Positions 26,923 to 35,086 of a stretch of DNA of 39,300 bases are shown piece by piece (the stretch's first letter is position 1; each line of letters opens with the position of its first letter). Made by a program: the position numbers and the translations under genes. The notes beneath the pieces are model-generated. The model saw only the letters and a program-made list of their open reading frames with translations, was not told the DNA's origin and made no database searches. Source of the stretch: Clostridia bacterium (GTDB lineage: Bacteria > Bacillota > Clostridia > Oscillospirales > CAG-272); the NCBI GenBank assembly GCA_017502975.1, contig JAFVTV010000006.1, positions 1-39,300 of the forward strand. The letters run 5' to 3'.

Positions 26923-27100
26923 GCGTTGTTCCTCGGTACGAGGAGCGATATGGAAGATTCCGCCCGAAGCTTAAAATCCGCAGTACCTGCTGTGAATCTT
27001 CCCGCGAGCCGCTGGGCGGCTCGCATGCGGTCACGAATCCGATTGCCCGTCAATCAGTTGGGATTTTGCCTGCAGTCATTTCCTCAATACGAGTGCAAAA
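26923..27100. other. Hairpin-rich spacer between tRNA-Thr and valS
   Basis: No ORF of merit. Successive hairpins: TCCTCG-GTA-CGAGGA (26930-26944); GGAAGATTC/GAATCTTCC (26952-26960/26994-27002) with inner GCAG-TAC-CTGC; GCGAGCCGC-TGG-GCGGCTCGC (27004-27024); and AATCC-GATTG...CAATC-GGATT around 27036-27066. TTCCTCNNTACGAG occurs at both ends (26929-26942 and 27080-27093). CGAATCCGATT (27034-27044) repeats 11 nt of the tRNA-Thr T-arm. It precedes the valS promoter, so it is not the valS leader. Confidence 0.45.
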
Positions 27101-27130
27101 CAACTTTCCTAAAAATTCCTCTTATTTTCG

Positions 27131-27159
27131 TTGACAGTTTCCACGGGATATGTTATACT
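27131..27159 (+). promoter_or_regulatory. Consensus promoter of valS
   Basis: TTGACA (27131-27136), 17-bp spacer, TATACT (27154-27159). The leader of ~35 nt is too short for a T-box, so valS is not T-box controlled from this promoter. Confidence 0.88.
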
Positions 27160-27199
27160 AATTAATAATATTTTTATATTCGCTATCGGAGGTTTTACT

Positions 27200-29915
27200 A
27201 TGACCGAAAATCACGAGCTTCCCAAAACGTACGCCCCCGGCGACTTTGAGGAGCGCATTTATAAAAATTGGTGCGACAAGGGTTATTTTACCGCCAAGAT
27301 CGATAAAAAGAAAAAGCCCTACACCATTGTGATTCCGCCCCCAAACATCACGGGTCAGCTCCACATGGGCCACGCGCTTGACAACACCCTGCAGGATATC
27401 CTCATTCGCTACAAGCGCATGAGTGGATTTGCCACGCTTTGGCTCCCCGGCACCGACCATGCGTCCATTGCCACCGAGGCAAAGATCGTAGAAGCTATGC
27501 GTGCAGAGGGTGTAACCAAGGAGCAGATCGGGCGCGAAGGATTTCTCAAGCGCGCTTGGGCATGGAAGGAGCAGTATGGCGGGCGCATCGTTTCGCAGCT
27601 GAAGCGTCTTGGCTCCTCCTGCGACTGGTCGCGCGAGCGCTTTACCATGGACGAGGGCTGCTCTGAGGCGGTAAAGGAAGTATTTGTGCGCCTGTTTGAC
27701 AAGGGGCTGATCTACCGCGGCAATCGCATGGTAAACTGGTGCCCTACCTGTGTGACCTCCATTTCCGATGCCGAGGTTGAATACGAGGACAAGCCCGGTA
27801 ACTTCTATCACCTGCTCTACCCCGTAAAGGAAACCGGTGAAATGCTGGAGCTTGCAACTACGCGCCCCGAAACTATGCTGGGCGATACCGCCGTTGCCAT
27901 TAACGCAGAGGATCCGCGCTATCAGCACCTGCACGGCTGCCATGTAATTCTGCCGCTGATCAACCGCGAAATTCCCATTGTATGCGATGAGCATGCAGAT
28001 ATGACCAAGGGCACGGGTGTTGTAAAGATCACCCCCGCGCACGACCCCAACGACTACGAGGTTGGCGCACGCCATGACCTACCGTTGGTACGCGTGTTCA
28101 CCTATGACGGCAAAATGACAGGCGCTGCCGACAAGGCTGCCGCCGATAAACTGCGCAAAAGCGGCACCGCTGCCGTGGGCGAGCCCGAGGTGCTGGATTG
28201 CGGTAAATACGCGGGGCTTACCACCACCGAGGCGCGCAAGGCGATCCTTGCCGACCTTGAGGCAGCAGGTCTTTTGAAGAGCGTAGAGCCGCTTGCCCAC
28301 AACGTGGGCACCTGCTACCGTTGCCACCAGGTGATCGAGCCCATGGTATCCAAGCAATGGTTTGTAAAAATGGAGCCGCTTGCAAAGCCTGCCATTGCGG
28401 CAGTACGCGAGGGCAGAACCAAATTCGTGCCCGAGCGCTTTGAGAAAAACTATTTCCACTGGATGGAAAACATCCGCGATTGGTGCATCTCCCGTCAGCT
28501 TTGGTGGGGTCATCGCATCCCCGCCTTCTACTGTGACGCTTGCGATGAGATCACCGTCACCAAGGAAGCAACGGCTAAATGCCCCAAGTGCGGCTGCGAG
28601 ATGCGTCAGGATCCCGACACGCTTGACACCTGGTTCTCCTCGGCGCTCTGGCCCTTCTCTACCCTCGGCTGGCCGAGAAAAAACAGAGGATCTTGACTTC
28701 TTCTATCCCACCAACACGCTGGTAACGGGCTACGATATCATTACCTTCTGGGTATCGCGCATGATCTTTTCGGGTCTCGAATACACCGACAAGGAGCCCT
28801 TTGATACCGTGCTCATCCACGGCTTGGTGCGTGATGCACAGGGTCGCAAAATGTCAAAATCTCTTGGCAACGGCATCGATCCCCTGCAGATCATCGATCA
28901 ATACGGTGCCGACGCACTGCGCTTTGCACTTGCCACAGGCAACTCGCCCGGAAACGATATGCGCTTCTCTGATGAGAAGATCGAGGCGGCGCGTAACTTT
29001 GCAAACAAGCTTTGGAACGCCTCTCGCTTTGTACGCATGAATCTTACCATTGACAAGATCGCTCTGCCGCAAGCCGAAAAGCTTGCCGCTGAGGACAAGT
29101 GGATTCTCAACGCCTACAACAACACCATCAAAACAGTGCGCAACGCGCTGGATAACTTTGAGCTTGGTGTGGCACTTTCCACCCTTTACGATTTCCTTTG
29201 GGATATTTTCTGCGATTGGTATATCGAGCTCTCTAAGGCTCGCTTGGCAGAAAAGGATACCGAAGCAAACCTGATTGCACAAAACGTGCTGGCATACGTG
29301 CTTGTAGGTACGCTTAAGCTTCTGCATCCCTTTATGCCCTTTATTACCGAGGAGATCTACGGCTCGCTGCCGCACGATTGCGAAAGCATTATGATCGACA
29401 GCTATCCCGAGGCAAGCGCTGCCTTTGATTTTGCTGCAGATGCTGCCCAAATGGAGCGCGTGATCGCTGCCATTCGCGCCATCCGCCAGCGCCGCAACGA
29501 GATGAACGTGCCTCCCTCTCGCCGCGCCAAGGTGTATATTGCAACCAAGCACCTTGACAGCTTTGGTGAGGCTACAGCACCCTTCTTTGCCCGTCTTGCC
29601 TCCGCCTCCGAGCTTGAGGTAGCCGAAAGCTTTGAGGGCGTGATCTCGGGTGACACCGCCGTGCAGATCGTAACCGATGCGGCAACGATCTTCCTGCCCT
29701 TGTCGGATATCATTGACACCGAAAAGGAAAGAGCGCGCCTTACCGCCGAGCAGCAAAAGCTGCTTGGTGAGATCGAACGCGTGGAGAAGAAGCTGCAAAA
29801 TGAAAGTTTTGTTGCAAAAGCACCTGCCGCTGTGGTAGATGCCGAGCGCGAAAAGCTGCAAAAATACCGCGCAAACCTTGACGGCGTGCTTGCCGCCTTG
29901 GCTAAGCTTGGTTAA
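27200..29915 (+). CDS. valS: Valyl-tRNA synthetase, interrupted by a one-base frameshift
   Basis: ValRS charges tRNA-Val and edits misacylated Thr. The first frame (27200 to a stop at 28696) carries [18 protein letters not shown] (HIGH-type motif), the CP1 editing domain ([15 protein letters not shown]) and a Cys4 zinc site (CDACD...CPKCGCEM). The reading frame then shifts by +1 at the A6 run 28678-28683. The second frame continues seamlessly ([42 protein letters not shown]) to the tRNA-binding domain and the C-terminal coiled coil, ending at 29915. Removing one base gives a 904-aa full-length enzyme with no other damage. ATG 27200 has GGAGG upstream. As valS is essential, this is probably a homopolymer read error; a recoded or slippage-corrected gene is the alternative. 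Confidence 0.93.
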
Positions 29916-29948
29916 AAGAGGGCTACGCCAAGCGCATCACCTTACTCA

Positions 29949-29987
29949 GAAACGGTATAGCTTTAAAGGCTATACCGTTTCTTTTTT
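29949..29987 (+). terminator. Terminator of valS
   Basis: GAAACGGTATAG (29949-29960) pairs with CTATACCGTTTC (29970-29981), followed by TTTTTT. Confidence 0.9.
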
Positions 29988-30070
29988 ACTTCCTCAAACA
30001 TACATGCGTCGGTATAGAACTCCCCCTTGCCGAATATACTTTGTTTGAGAATGTTTTTGCGGGTGATATG

Positions 30071-30595
30071 ATGAAACGATCGATTGGACTTTGGCAACTA
30101 ATGGGGTTTGCTGTAACCTCGCTTGCAGGTACACTTTTACACTTTCTATACGATTGGCTTAACAAGGCCAAATGGATCGCACCATTTTCGGGTGTAAACG
30201 AATCAACTTGGGAGCACATGAAGCTGCTTTTTTGGCCAATGCTTTTCTATGCTATTGCACAAAGCCTTTTCTTTTCGGATCGCGCTGATTTTTGGTGCGT
30301 GAAGCTCAAGGGCATTCTGCTGGGGCTATCCCTCATTCCTATCATCTTCTATACCTACAATGGGGTGATTGGAAGATCTCCCGACTGGATCAATATCGCC
30401 ATCTTCTTTATCTGCGCCGCGATTGCTTATATTTATGAAACAAAGCAATTTCAAAAAGGCACCGTCCATTGCAAAAATAAAAGACTTGCCATCGGCGTGC
30501 TCTGTGTGATTTCCCTTATGTTTATAATCTTTACCTTCAAAACACCGAGGCTTGGCATTTTTTTGGATCCACTAACGGGCAAGTACGGTATATAA
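30071..30595 (+). CDS. Small polytopic membrane protein, DUF6512-like
   Basis: About 174 aa from the chosen ATG, with four to five hydrophobic helices. The motif HFLYDWLNKAKWIAPFSGVNESTWEHMKLLFWPM, followed by FWCVKLKGILLGLSLIPIIFYTYNG and SPDWINIAIFF, matches the conserved core of a clostridial membrane family (DUF6512, by recollection) of unknown role. The start is uncertain: ATG 30068 or 30071 (MKRSIG), both with only a weak GGTGAT upstream. A longer frame from a TTG at 30041 has no ribosome-binding site. It lies between valS and a convergent kinase operon and has its own terminator. Confidence 0.75.
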   Translation: MKRSIGLWQLMGFAVTSLAGTLLHFLYDWLNKAKWIAPFSGVNESTWEHMKLLFWPMLFYAIAQSLFFSDRADFWCVKLKGILLGLSLIPIIFYTYNGVIGRSPDWINIAIFFICAAIAYIYETKQFQKGTVHCKNKRLAIGVLCVISLMFIIFTFKTPRLGIFLDPLTGKYGI

Positions 30596-30605
30596 AGTAA
30601 AACAG

Positions 30606-30641
30606 AGAAGATCGCACAGGATTTACCCTGTGCGATCTTCT
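30606..30641. terminator. Bidirectional terminator between DUF6512-like gene and the kinase operon
   Basis: A perfect 15-bp stem AGAAGATCGCACAGG / CCTGTGCGATCTTCT (30606-30620/30627-30641), 6-nt loop, between convergent genes. Confidence 0.8.
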
Positions 30642-30672
30642 TGGTTATTCACAAGATGCCTTGTTTGAAAAA

Positions 30673-31164
30673 TCACAGGCATTCTTCGTTTAAAAACGCA
30701 TCCGCTTGCTTTCTCTTTGTAAAAATAATGCTTCTTTTGTTACTATACTTATCAAGGAGAGCTATGATCTGCGGTTTTTGCTGCACATTGAAATTCTTTA
30801 TAAACTCAACAAACTCCGCATCCTCTTCTACTTCTATCCAAGGCATATCGCTTCGCTGTTTGCCTGCGCGCGCCTTGATACCCTCAAGGCATACATCAAG
30901 CGGATAATCAAGAAATATCACCGTGTCACACGCTGCCATCCGTTGCTCCATGGTAGAGGCATAATTCCCGTCAATGATCCACGCTTCCCTTTCAAGCACA
31001 GCGGACAAGCGTTCAAGAAAAGCACGCTTTCCCACCGTAGTCTTATCGGCATTCCAATACATCATGTCAAGGTGATACAACGGAATACCTGTCTTATTAT
31101 GTAGTGCCCTTGCAAATGTGCTTTTTCCGCTTCCGGGGCAGCCGATAACGATTATCTTCTTCAT
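30673..31164 (-). CDS. P-loop nucleotide kinase-like protein (adenylate kinase/FlaR-like)
   Basis: A 163-aa protein beginning MKKIIVIGCPGSGKSTFARAL (Walker A), with YHLDMMYWN and WIIDGNYASTMEQRMAACDTVIFLDYP. This is the pattern of 'topology modulation'/FlaR-like small kinases of the adenylate-kinase superfamily. The phosphate acceptor is not known for this group. The start ATG at 31164 overlaps the GNAT stop (ATGA); a 39-residue in-frame upstream extension falls inside the GNAT gene and is rejected. It is the last of four coupled genes (kinase, radical SAM, GNAT, kinase). Confidence 0.85.
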   Translation of the reverse strand: MKKIIVIGCPGSGKSTFARALHNKTGIPLYHLDMMYWNADKTTVGKRAFLERLSAVLEREAWIIDGNYASTMEQRMAACDTVIFLDYPLDVCLEGIKARAGKQRSDMPWIEVEEDAEFVEFIKNFNVQQKPQIIALLDKYSNKRSIIFTKRKQADAFLNEECL

Positions 31165-31943
31165 TTTTGATTCATCCCATCCACCGTTCCACACGGCTTT
31201 GCCGTCATTTCCACCCACGCGGGGCGAAAGCCGCTTTTGATGGCATTGCGAACCGACTTCACGTTGCACCAAGCGGCGCAATAAAATGGCACTTTTCCAC
31301 GGTTTAAAATCTCAACTGCAAGACGGCTTGTTAAGCCTGCGGCAATTCCCTGTCTGCGATATGCGGGCAACACGTCAATGCCGATCTGCCACATAGTGTC
31401 ACAGTCGGCAGAACAGCCCGCAAGACCGATGAGCCGTCCGTTATCGTACGCACCAACGCCAAGCACGTCAAGGTGCTTTCTGTCCTTGCAGAGCGCGTTT
31501 GACCATTCGGGCAAATATAGCTCGGCAAAATCCTCTTGCGTAAGAACGCGAAGCTTGTAGGGACCGGCGTCCTCGACGGTCCGTTCTCTGAGCACCTTCA
31601 CGTCGGGCAGAAAATACTCCGCCATAAAGCAGATCTTCTGTCCTTTTGCCGCGAGAGCCTCGTTTAAAACGTGCAGATGCGGCGTTTCAAGCAGATGCTC
31701 CACGGGATATTTGTTTATGTAATTTTCAGCGATCTCACGAAATTCGGGCGACACCGATGCCACCACGTTGTTGCCGTAGGACACGAGCTGACAGGAAAAC
31801 GGTAGCTTCAAATACCGCCTTGCGCCGTCACGCTTGCGCGACGTCACAATTACGTTTTCGCTTTTTTCAAAATCACTCGCATCCGCTGAGAGATCAATAG
31901 CGGATTGCTCCATAGCAATTTTCAAAATTTCTTGATTTGTCAT
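31161..31943 (-). CDS. GNAT-family N-acetyltransferase with N-terminal extension
   Basis: 260 aa. The C-terminal GNAT core is clear: LIGLAGCSADCDTMWQIGIDVLPAYRRQGIAAGLTSRLAVEIL (acetyl-CoA pyrophosphate loop RRQGIA) and PFYCAAWCNVKSVRNAIKSGFRPAW. About 100 N-terminal residues (MTNQEILKIAMEQSAIDLSA...) form a separate domain seen in related clostridial acetyltransferases. The acceptor is unknown. ATG 31943 has GGAGAGA upstream; that ribosome-binding site overlaps the TAA of the radical SAM gene. It is part of the four-gene operon. Confidence 0.85.
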   Translation of the reverse strand: MTNQEILKIAMEQSAIDLSADASDFEKSENVIVTSRKRDGARRYLKLPFSCQLVSYGNNVVASVSPEFREIAENYINKYPVEHLLETPHLHVLNEALAAKGQKICFMAEYFLPDVKVLRERTVEDAGPYKLRVLTQEDFAELYLPEWSNALCKDRKHLDVLGVGAYDNGRLIGLAGCSADCDTMWQIGIDVLPAYRRQGIAAGLTSRLAVEILNRGKVPFYCAAWCNVKSVRNAIKSGFRPAWVEMTAKPCGTVDGMNQK

Positions 31944-31954
31944 AATTCTCTCCT

Positions 31955-32713
31955 TTACGGAGCGTAATCCTTTATAATCTCCATAATATCGCACTGATAC
32001 ACGTTGCCGCCAAGGACGTCGCCATTCGGCTCAAACGACACACAACGCACGTCGCGCGGATCCTCCACATACGGATTTTCGGGAAGATCGCCCGTGAAAT
32101 ATTCCGCGAGATATTTGAGCGCATTTCCTTCGGGGAAAATCACGTTACCCTCTCCCACGGGAAGTGACATTTCGGCAAAGCTGTCGAGGATCTCTCTCGT
32201 TTTTCTGTTGTACGGATTGTCATCCATCGCGCTCACAAGCCATGCAGGCGAAAGGCGAATCGGTATGCCGCACTTCTTTGCTTCCGTGGCAAAAACTTTC
32301 ACCACGTCAAGCGGAATGGTTTCTTGGTGAAAGGCATCCACCGACAGCAAAAGATCGTTTACGCCGTACGACGCAAGTTGCCCCGCGACTGTGCGGATCT
32401 TTTCGGCATTCTTTGAAAAATAGCCGTTGGTAACGACTTGGCGTTTTGAAATATTCAATTCTTTAGCGGCGTTCATGATCGCACAGACCGCATCCGTGTA
32501 CAAAAGCGGCTCGCCTCCAAATGTCATCACGGTTTTAATATCATACTCCGCCACGATCTTGCGTACCGCATCTGCGGCGACTTGCGGATCGATCCGCTCA
32601 CCGCAAGCCGTGTGATCCCCCTCGGAGCAATGCTTGCACCGCCCCGTGCAGGCAGTGGTCACCACAAATTCAATTTTATTTAGTTTTTTAAGATATGGAT
32701 TCATCTGCTTCAT
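31955..32713 (-). CDS. Radical SAM protein
   Basis: 252 aa. The radical-SAM cluster motif C-TGR-C-KH-C is near residues 20-27, followed by VMTFGGEPLLYTDAV (the GGEP SAM-binding motif), VTNGYFSKN and LLLSVDAFHQE. The C-terminus (CVSFEPNGDVLGGNVYQCDIMEII) has only two Cys, so a full SPASM/twitch auxiliary cluster domain is lacking or reduced. The substrate is unknown. ATG 32713 overlaps the stop of the upstream kinase gene (ATGA); MNPYLKK at 32704 is an alternative start. Grouped with two kinases and an acetyltransferase it could act in small-molecule or peptide modification (inference). Confidence 0.88.
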   Translation of the reverse strand: MKQMNPYLKKLNKIEFVVTTACTGRCKHCSEGDHTACGERIDPQVAADAVRKIVAEYDIKTVMTFGGEPLLYTDAVCAIMNAAKELNISKRQVVTNGYFSKNAEKIRTVAGQLASYGVNDLLLSVDAFHQETIPLDVVKVFATEAKKCGIPIRLSPAWLVSAMDDNPYNRKTREILDSFAEMSLPVGEGNVIFPEGNALKYLAEYFTGDLPENPYVEDPRDVRCVSFEPNGDVLGGNVYQCDIMEIIKDYAP

Positions 32714-33219
32714 TCAATATTGATCTCGTATCTGTCATCAATCAGTATGTAATTAACATTATGCTTTTGCGCAAGACGCAGCACCTTGACATTGTCCTCT
32801 AATACACTCTCTATTACACACGCATCCTCTAAACGGTTTTCTATCACATTGGCGTATTGTTTGATGTCGGCAAAATGATTTTTAATATATTTCTCACTCA
32901 TCACCAGGCAGTAATACCGTATACTGTTAAGATATTCCGCGCCGAAATCCTTTTGCCAATCAAACGGAATATAGCACCCCTCAACGATTAGATTTTGCCT
33001 GTTTTCAATGGCAGTTTTGATGATTTCGCGAACGATCGGCCACAGATACGCAGTGAGATCATTATCATCACTCGTTGGAGCAAGCGCCGTGTTTTTACTG
33101 CGGATCAAGCCCATTTTCAAATGATCGATAGACAGGTACGGATACCCGTGCTTTTCGAGTAGCTTTTGAGCAAGCGCTGTTTTTCCCGTGTGGGATGCGC
33201 CGGTAATTAAAATGATCAT
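32710..33219 (-). CDS. P-loop ATP-binding/kinase-like protein
   Basis: 169 aa. Walker A is GASHTGKTALAQKLL near the N-terminus; SIDHLKMGLIRSKN and NLIVEGCYIPFDWQKDF follow. This resembles zeta-toxin/2-phosphoglycerate-kinase-like small kinases of the AAA_33 type. The substrate is unknown. ATG 33219 (MIILITG) has AAAGGAAGA upstream; a longer frame begins before that site and is rejected. It is the first gene of the four-gene operon, ~100 nt after a good promoter. The gene is somewhat more AT-rich than the next three. Confidence 0.82.
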   Translation of the reverse strand: MIILITGASHTGKTALAQKLLEKHGYPYLSIDHLKMGLIRSKNTALAPTSDDNDLTAYLWPIVREIIKTAIENRQNLIVEGCYIPFDWQKDFGAEYLNSIRYYCLVMSEKYIKNHFADIKQYANVIENRLEDACVIESVLEDNVKVLRLAQKHNVNYILIDDRYEINIE

Positions 33220-33323
33220 AGATTCTTCCTTTAAGATCTTATTTGAGAAAACGCAGCCAACACGCAATCAAGTTGTTTCCCATCCGCGCTTCCGTCACTT
33301 CCGTGATTTAAATTGATAATTAT

Positions 33324-33352
33324 ATTATAGTATGAAAAACACTTTTTTTCAA
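33324..33352 (-). promoter_or_regulatory. Promoter of the kinase-rSAM-GNAT-kinase operon
   Basis: Minus strand: TTGAAA (33347-33352), 17-bp spacer, TATAAT (33324-33329). It leaves a ~98-nt leader before ATG 33219 in which I see no recognisable riboswitch. Confidence 0.75.
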
Positions 33353-33457
33353 CACTTTTAAAAAAGTAATAAATGCAAGGATTTTCTTGTCGATATCATC
33401 TGAGTCAAAAATCGTTTTTTCGCACTATAAACGGCTAGAGAAAGATATAACAATCAG

Positions 33458-33502
33458 TTGGGGTGGTAGAGGCCGCAAGTTCAAGTCTTGTCACTCAGAC
33501 CA
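33458..33502 (+). other. 3' half of a tRNA-Pro(GGG) gene: integrase attachment-site scar
   Basis: In standard tRNA numbering the sequence fits from position 32 on: anticodon loop TTGGGGT (33458-33464, anticodon GGG), stem GGTAG, variable AGGCC, T-stem GCAAG/CTTGT with loop TTCAAGT, acceptor strand CACTCAG, discriminator A, CCA at 33500-33502. The 5' side (33453-33457, ATCAG) does not pair with GGTAG and no 5' half exists upstream. Cutting at the anticodon loop is a known crossover position of tyrosine integrases. A terminator follows directly. Confidence 0.75.
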
Positions 33503-33533
33503 AAATCGGAGGTTCAACCGAACCTCCGATTTT
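33502..33533 (+). terminator. Terminator following the tRNA-Pro fragment
   Basis: A perfect 14-bp stem AAAATCGGAGGTTC-AACC-GAACCTCCGATTTT and a T-rich tail, starting at the last base of CCA, as expected for a tRNA gene terminator. Confidence 0.85.
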
Positions 33534-33584
33534 CTTTTATTTCCTCGCATAATCTCTTAAAATCTCGCTTTTTCATAACATAAT

Positions 33585-33630
33585 AAATGGGCTTGTTCCT
33601 CCCTATTTTCGGGGTTGAACAAGCCCATTT
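33585..33630. terminator. Hairpin, probable bidirectional terminator
   Basis: A 14-bp perfect stem AAATGGGCTTGTTC / GAACAAGCCCATTT (33585-33598/33617-33630) with an 18-nt loop that has a minor CCC/GGG inner pairing. The plus-strand side ends in a T-run. Confidence 0.6.
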
Positions 33631-33636
33631 TTCGCC

Positions 33637-33657
33637 TTTGACCACATGTTTGACCAC
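33637..33657. repeat. Tandem direct repeats TTTGACCAC, possible integrase arm sites
   Basis: TTTGACCAC at 33637-33645 and 33649-33657, 12-bp period, ~140 bp inside the tRNA fragment. Short direct repeats near an attachment core are typical of arm-type sites of tyrosine integrases. The link to this integrase is inference. Confidence 0.45.
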
Positions 33658-33701
33658 TTGCGGAGATTTTTGCACTATTTCTCGCTATAAAAAAGTGCAA
33701 A

Positions 33702-33736
33702 AATTGCACCTTCGTTTTTCACGCGAAGGTGCAATT
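33702..33736 (-). terminator. Terminator of the retron operon
   Basis: AATTGCACCTTCG / CGAAGGTGCAATT (33702-33714/33724-33736), 13-bp perfect stem, lying 16 nt past the RT stop codon, with T-runs on the minus strand. Confidence 0.85.
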
Positions 33737-33751
33737 CGTTTTTTGAAAATA

Positions 33752-34903
33752 TTAAAAAGGTATCTCCTCTAAATTTGAAGTATCTGTTTCTTCTTCAAGT
33801 AGCCCATACTTTATCAAAAATTCACGATGCTCATAATACACAGCAGTCATAAATTCATCTTCTTCGTATGCATTTACGAAATCACCGGCGTCTCTTAAAA
33901 TCATATCTGGCAATTCTTGATATAGTTTGTTTTTATTAAAAGCATCTACCAATTCTTCGAACAAGCACAATTGTGATTCAGCCAACTTTTGAATATACGA
34001 CAATACCTGATCTTTATAAGTTTCCTCAATAGAATTAATATACGAGATATATCCTCTAATTTTATCGTTATCTGTGTAATCACCGGTAGCCACTTGATAG
34101 TGTATCACGCTCCTAACCATTCGCTTCATCTCTCTAGGAGCTTTAATAGACGTATCATTCAGCGTTATTCCCAAAATACTTTTTTTACACTTAGGAGTCA
34201 TAAAGTGTATTTTGTTAGTATTGAGCTGAAATTTTTCTCCTTCTATTATCCGTCTTATCGTGAATAAACTCTTATGAAGTGTTTCTCTATTATCACATGA
34301 AAAAGTTAGATCATCTGCATAGCGCGTATAAATTATGTCTCTCTTATTACAATATCCAGCAACTCGATAATCCAAATCTCTGCAAATCAAATTCGCAAGA
34401 TATGCTGACGTAACAGCTCCTTGGGGTAAATAACCATCTCTTACACAAATGTCAGTTAATAAATTTGCTACACTTGAGTTGTACCCCAAATCAAGGAAAG
34501 TATAGTAAACTCTTTCTTTATTTATCGATGGGTAAAAGTTTTTCAAGTCCACCTTTAGAATATACAAATTATTCTTGTGTTTTTCAGCACATTTAACCAA
34601 AGGAGAGCCTTTTTCTCCTGATTTGAATCCAAAAGAATATGGAGAAACCTTGATTTTTGCAAGGATATTATCCAATATCCATCTTTGCACAATTTTCAAA
34701 GAGCGTGCGGGAGCATCTATTCTCCTTTTGCTGCCATCTTTTTTAATTAAGTAAAAGGTTTTATATTTTCCAGAGCTCGAAGATGTCAACCAATGCATCA
34801 ATTTGGCTGATAGACGCAAATTTTGCACTAGATCGTCAAAGGATTTCATCATCGGCAAATCCAATGATTCAATAAATGTTTTATTAATATATTCTTTTAT
34901 CAT
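33752..34903 (-). CDS. Retron reverse transcriptase
   Basis: 383 aa from ATG 34903. RT motifs in order: KDGSKRRIDAP (RT1), SFGFKSGEKGSPLVKCAEKH with LKVDLKNFYPSI (first catalytic Asp), LPQGAVTSAYLANLICRDLD (RT4), YTRYADDLTFS with YADD at 195-198, and the thumb ILGITLND. The retron-specific 'NAxxH' and 'VTG' positions read CAEKH and ILG, so the enzyme is divergent. About 60 C-terminal residues extend past the usual ~320-aa length. It primes from a conserved G in the adjacent msr RNA and copies msd to ssDNA. A longer in-frame TTG start lies inside the msd stem and is rejected. Not a group II intron RT: no maturase or HNH domain. Confidence 0.9.
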   Translation of the reverse strand: MIKEYINKTFIESLDLPMMKSFDDLVQNLRLSAKLMHWLTSSSSGKYKTFYLIKKDGSKRRIDAPARSLKIVQRWILDNILAKIKVSPYSFGFKSGEKGSPLVKCAEKHKNNLYILKVDLKNFYPSINKERVYYTFLDLGYNSSVANLLTDICVRDGYLPQGAVTSAYLANLICRDLDYRVAGYCNKRDIIYTRYADDLTFSCDNRETLHKSLFTIRRIIEGEKFQLNTNKIHFMTPKCKKSILGITLNDTSIKAPREMKRMVRSVIHYQVATGDYTDNDKIRGYISYINSIEETYKDQVLSYIQKLAESQLCLFEELVDAFNKNKLYQELPDMILRDAGDFVNAYEEDEFMTAVYYEHREFLIKYGLLEEETDTSNLEEIPF

Positions 34904-35086
34904 AATCAGCACCGCTTTCTTACCACTATTTCTTTGCCTCCAAATCAAGGAGGAAGTTCACTGTCGTGGAGTTTCTCCTTGATTTGGAGCAACTCTGACT
35001 TTGTTAAAAAACTCAGGGAGACGAACCATCCCCCGTAGACAGATATGTAGCCACACCTGCAACGATCTAAGAAAGCGATGCTAATT
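34904..35086 (-). ncRNA. Retron msr-msd RNA
   Basis: The 183-nt spacer between effector and RT folds as a retron RNA. Arm a1 (35068-35086, minus AATTAGCATCGCTTTCTTA) pairs over 19 bp with a2 (34904-34922) with two G-U pairs only. The base right after a1 is G (35067), in the context CTTA-G as in Ec86, and is the expected branch G. Two msr hairpins follow (CAGGTGT/ATATCTG; GGGGGA/TCTCCC), then a perfect 15-bp msd stem CTCCAAATCAAGGAG (34975-34989 with 34938-34952) whose loop is ~22 nt. a1 overlaps the effector stop codon and a2 ends at the RT start codon. Confidence 0.88.

Noticed and set aside
26923..27199. T-box riboswitch for valS
   Set aside because: A consensus promoter (27131-27159) leaves only ~35 nt of leader, and no T-box GGTGG/ACC core was seen in the hairpin-rich spacer.
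28380..29915. Second gene starting at 28380 within valS
   Set aside because: Its first ~100 codons are an out-of-frame reading of ValRS; from 28684 onward it is simply the continuation of valS.
33400..33502. Complete tRNA or tRNA-Sec using CTGAGT at 33400 as the 5' acceptor strand
   Set aside because: No D-arm or 5' anticodon stem is present and the length (~100 nt) does not fold; only the 3' half of a tRNA-Pro fits.
33752..34903. Group II intron or DGR reverse transcriptase
   Set aside because: No maturase/HNH domain, no intron ends, no template/variable repeat; effector plus msr-msd fold identify a retron.
34904..34948. Upstream TTG start for the retron RT
   Set aside because: It lies inside the msd stem; ATG 34903 directly follows the a2 arm.
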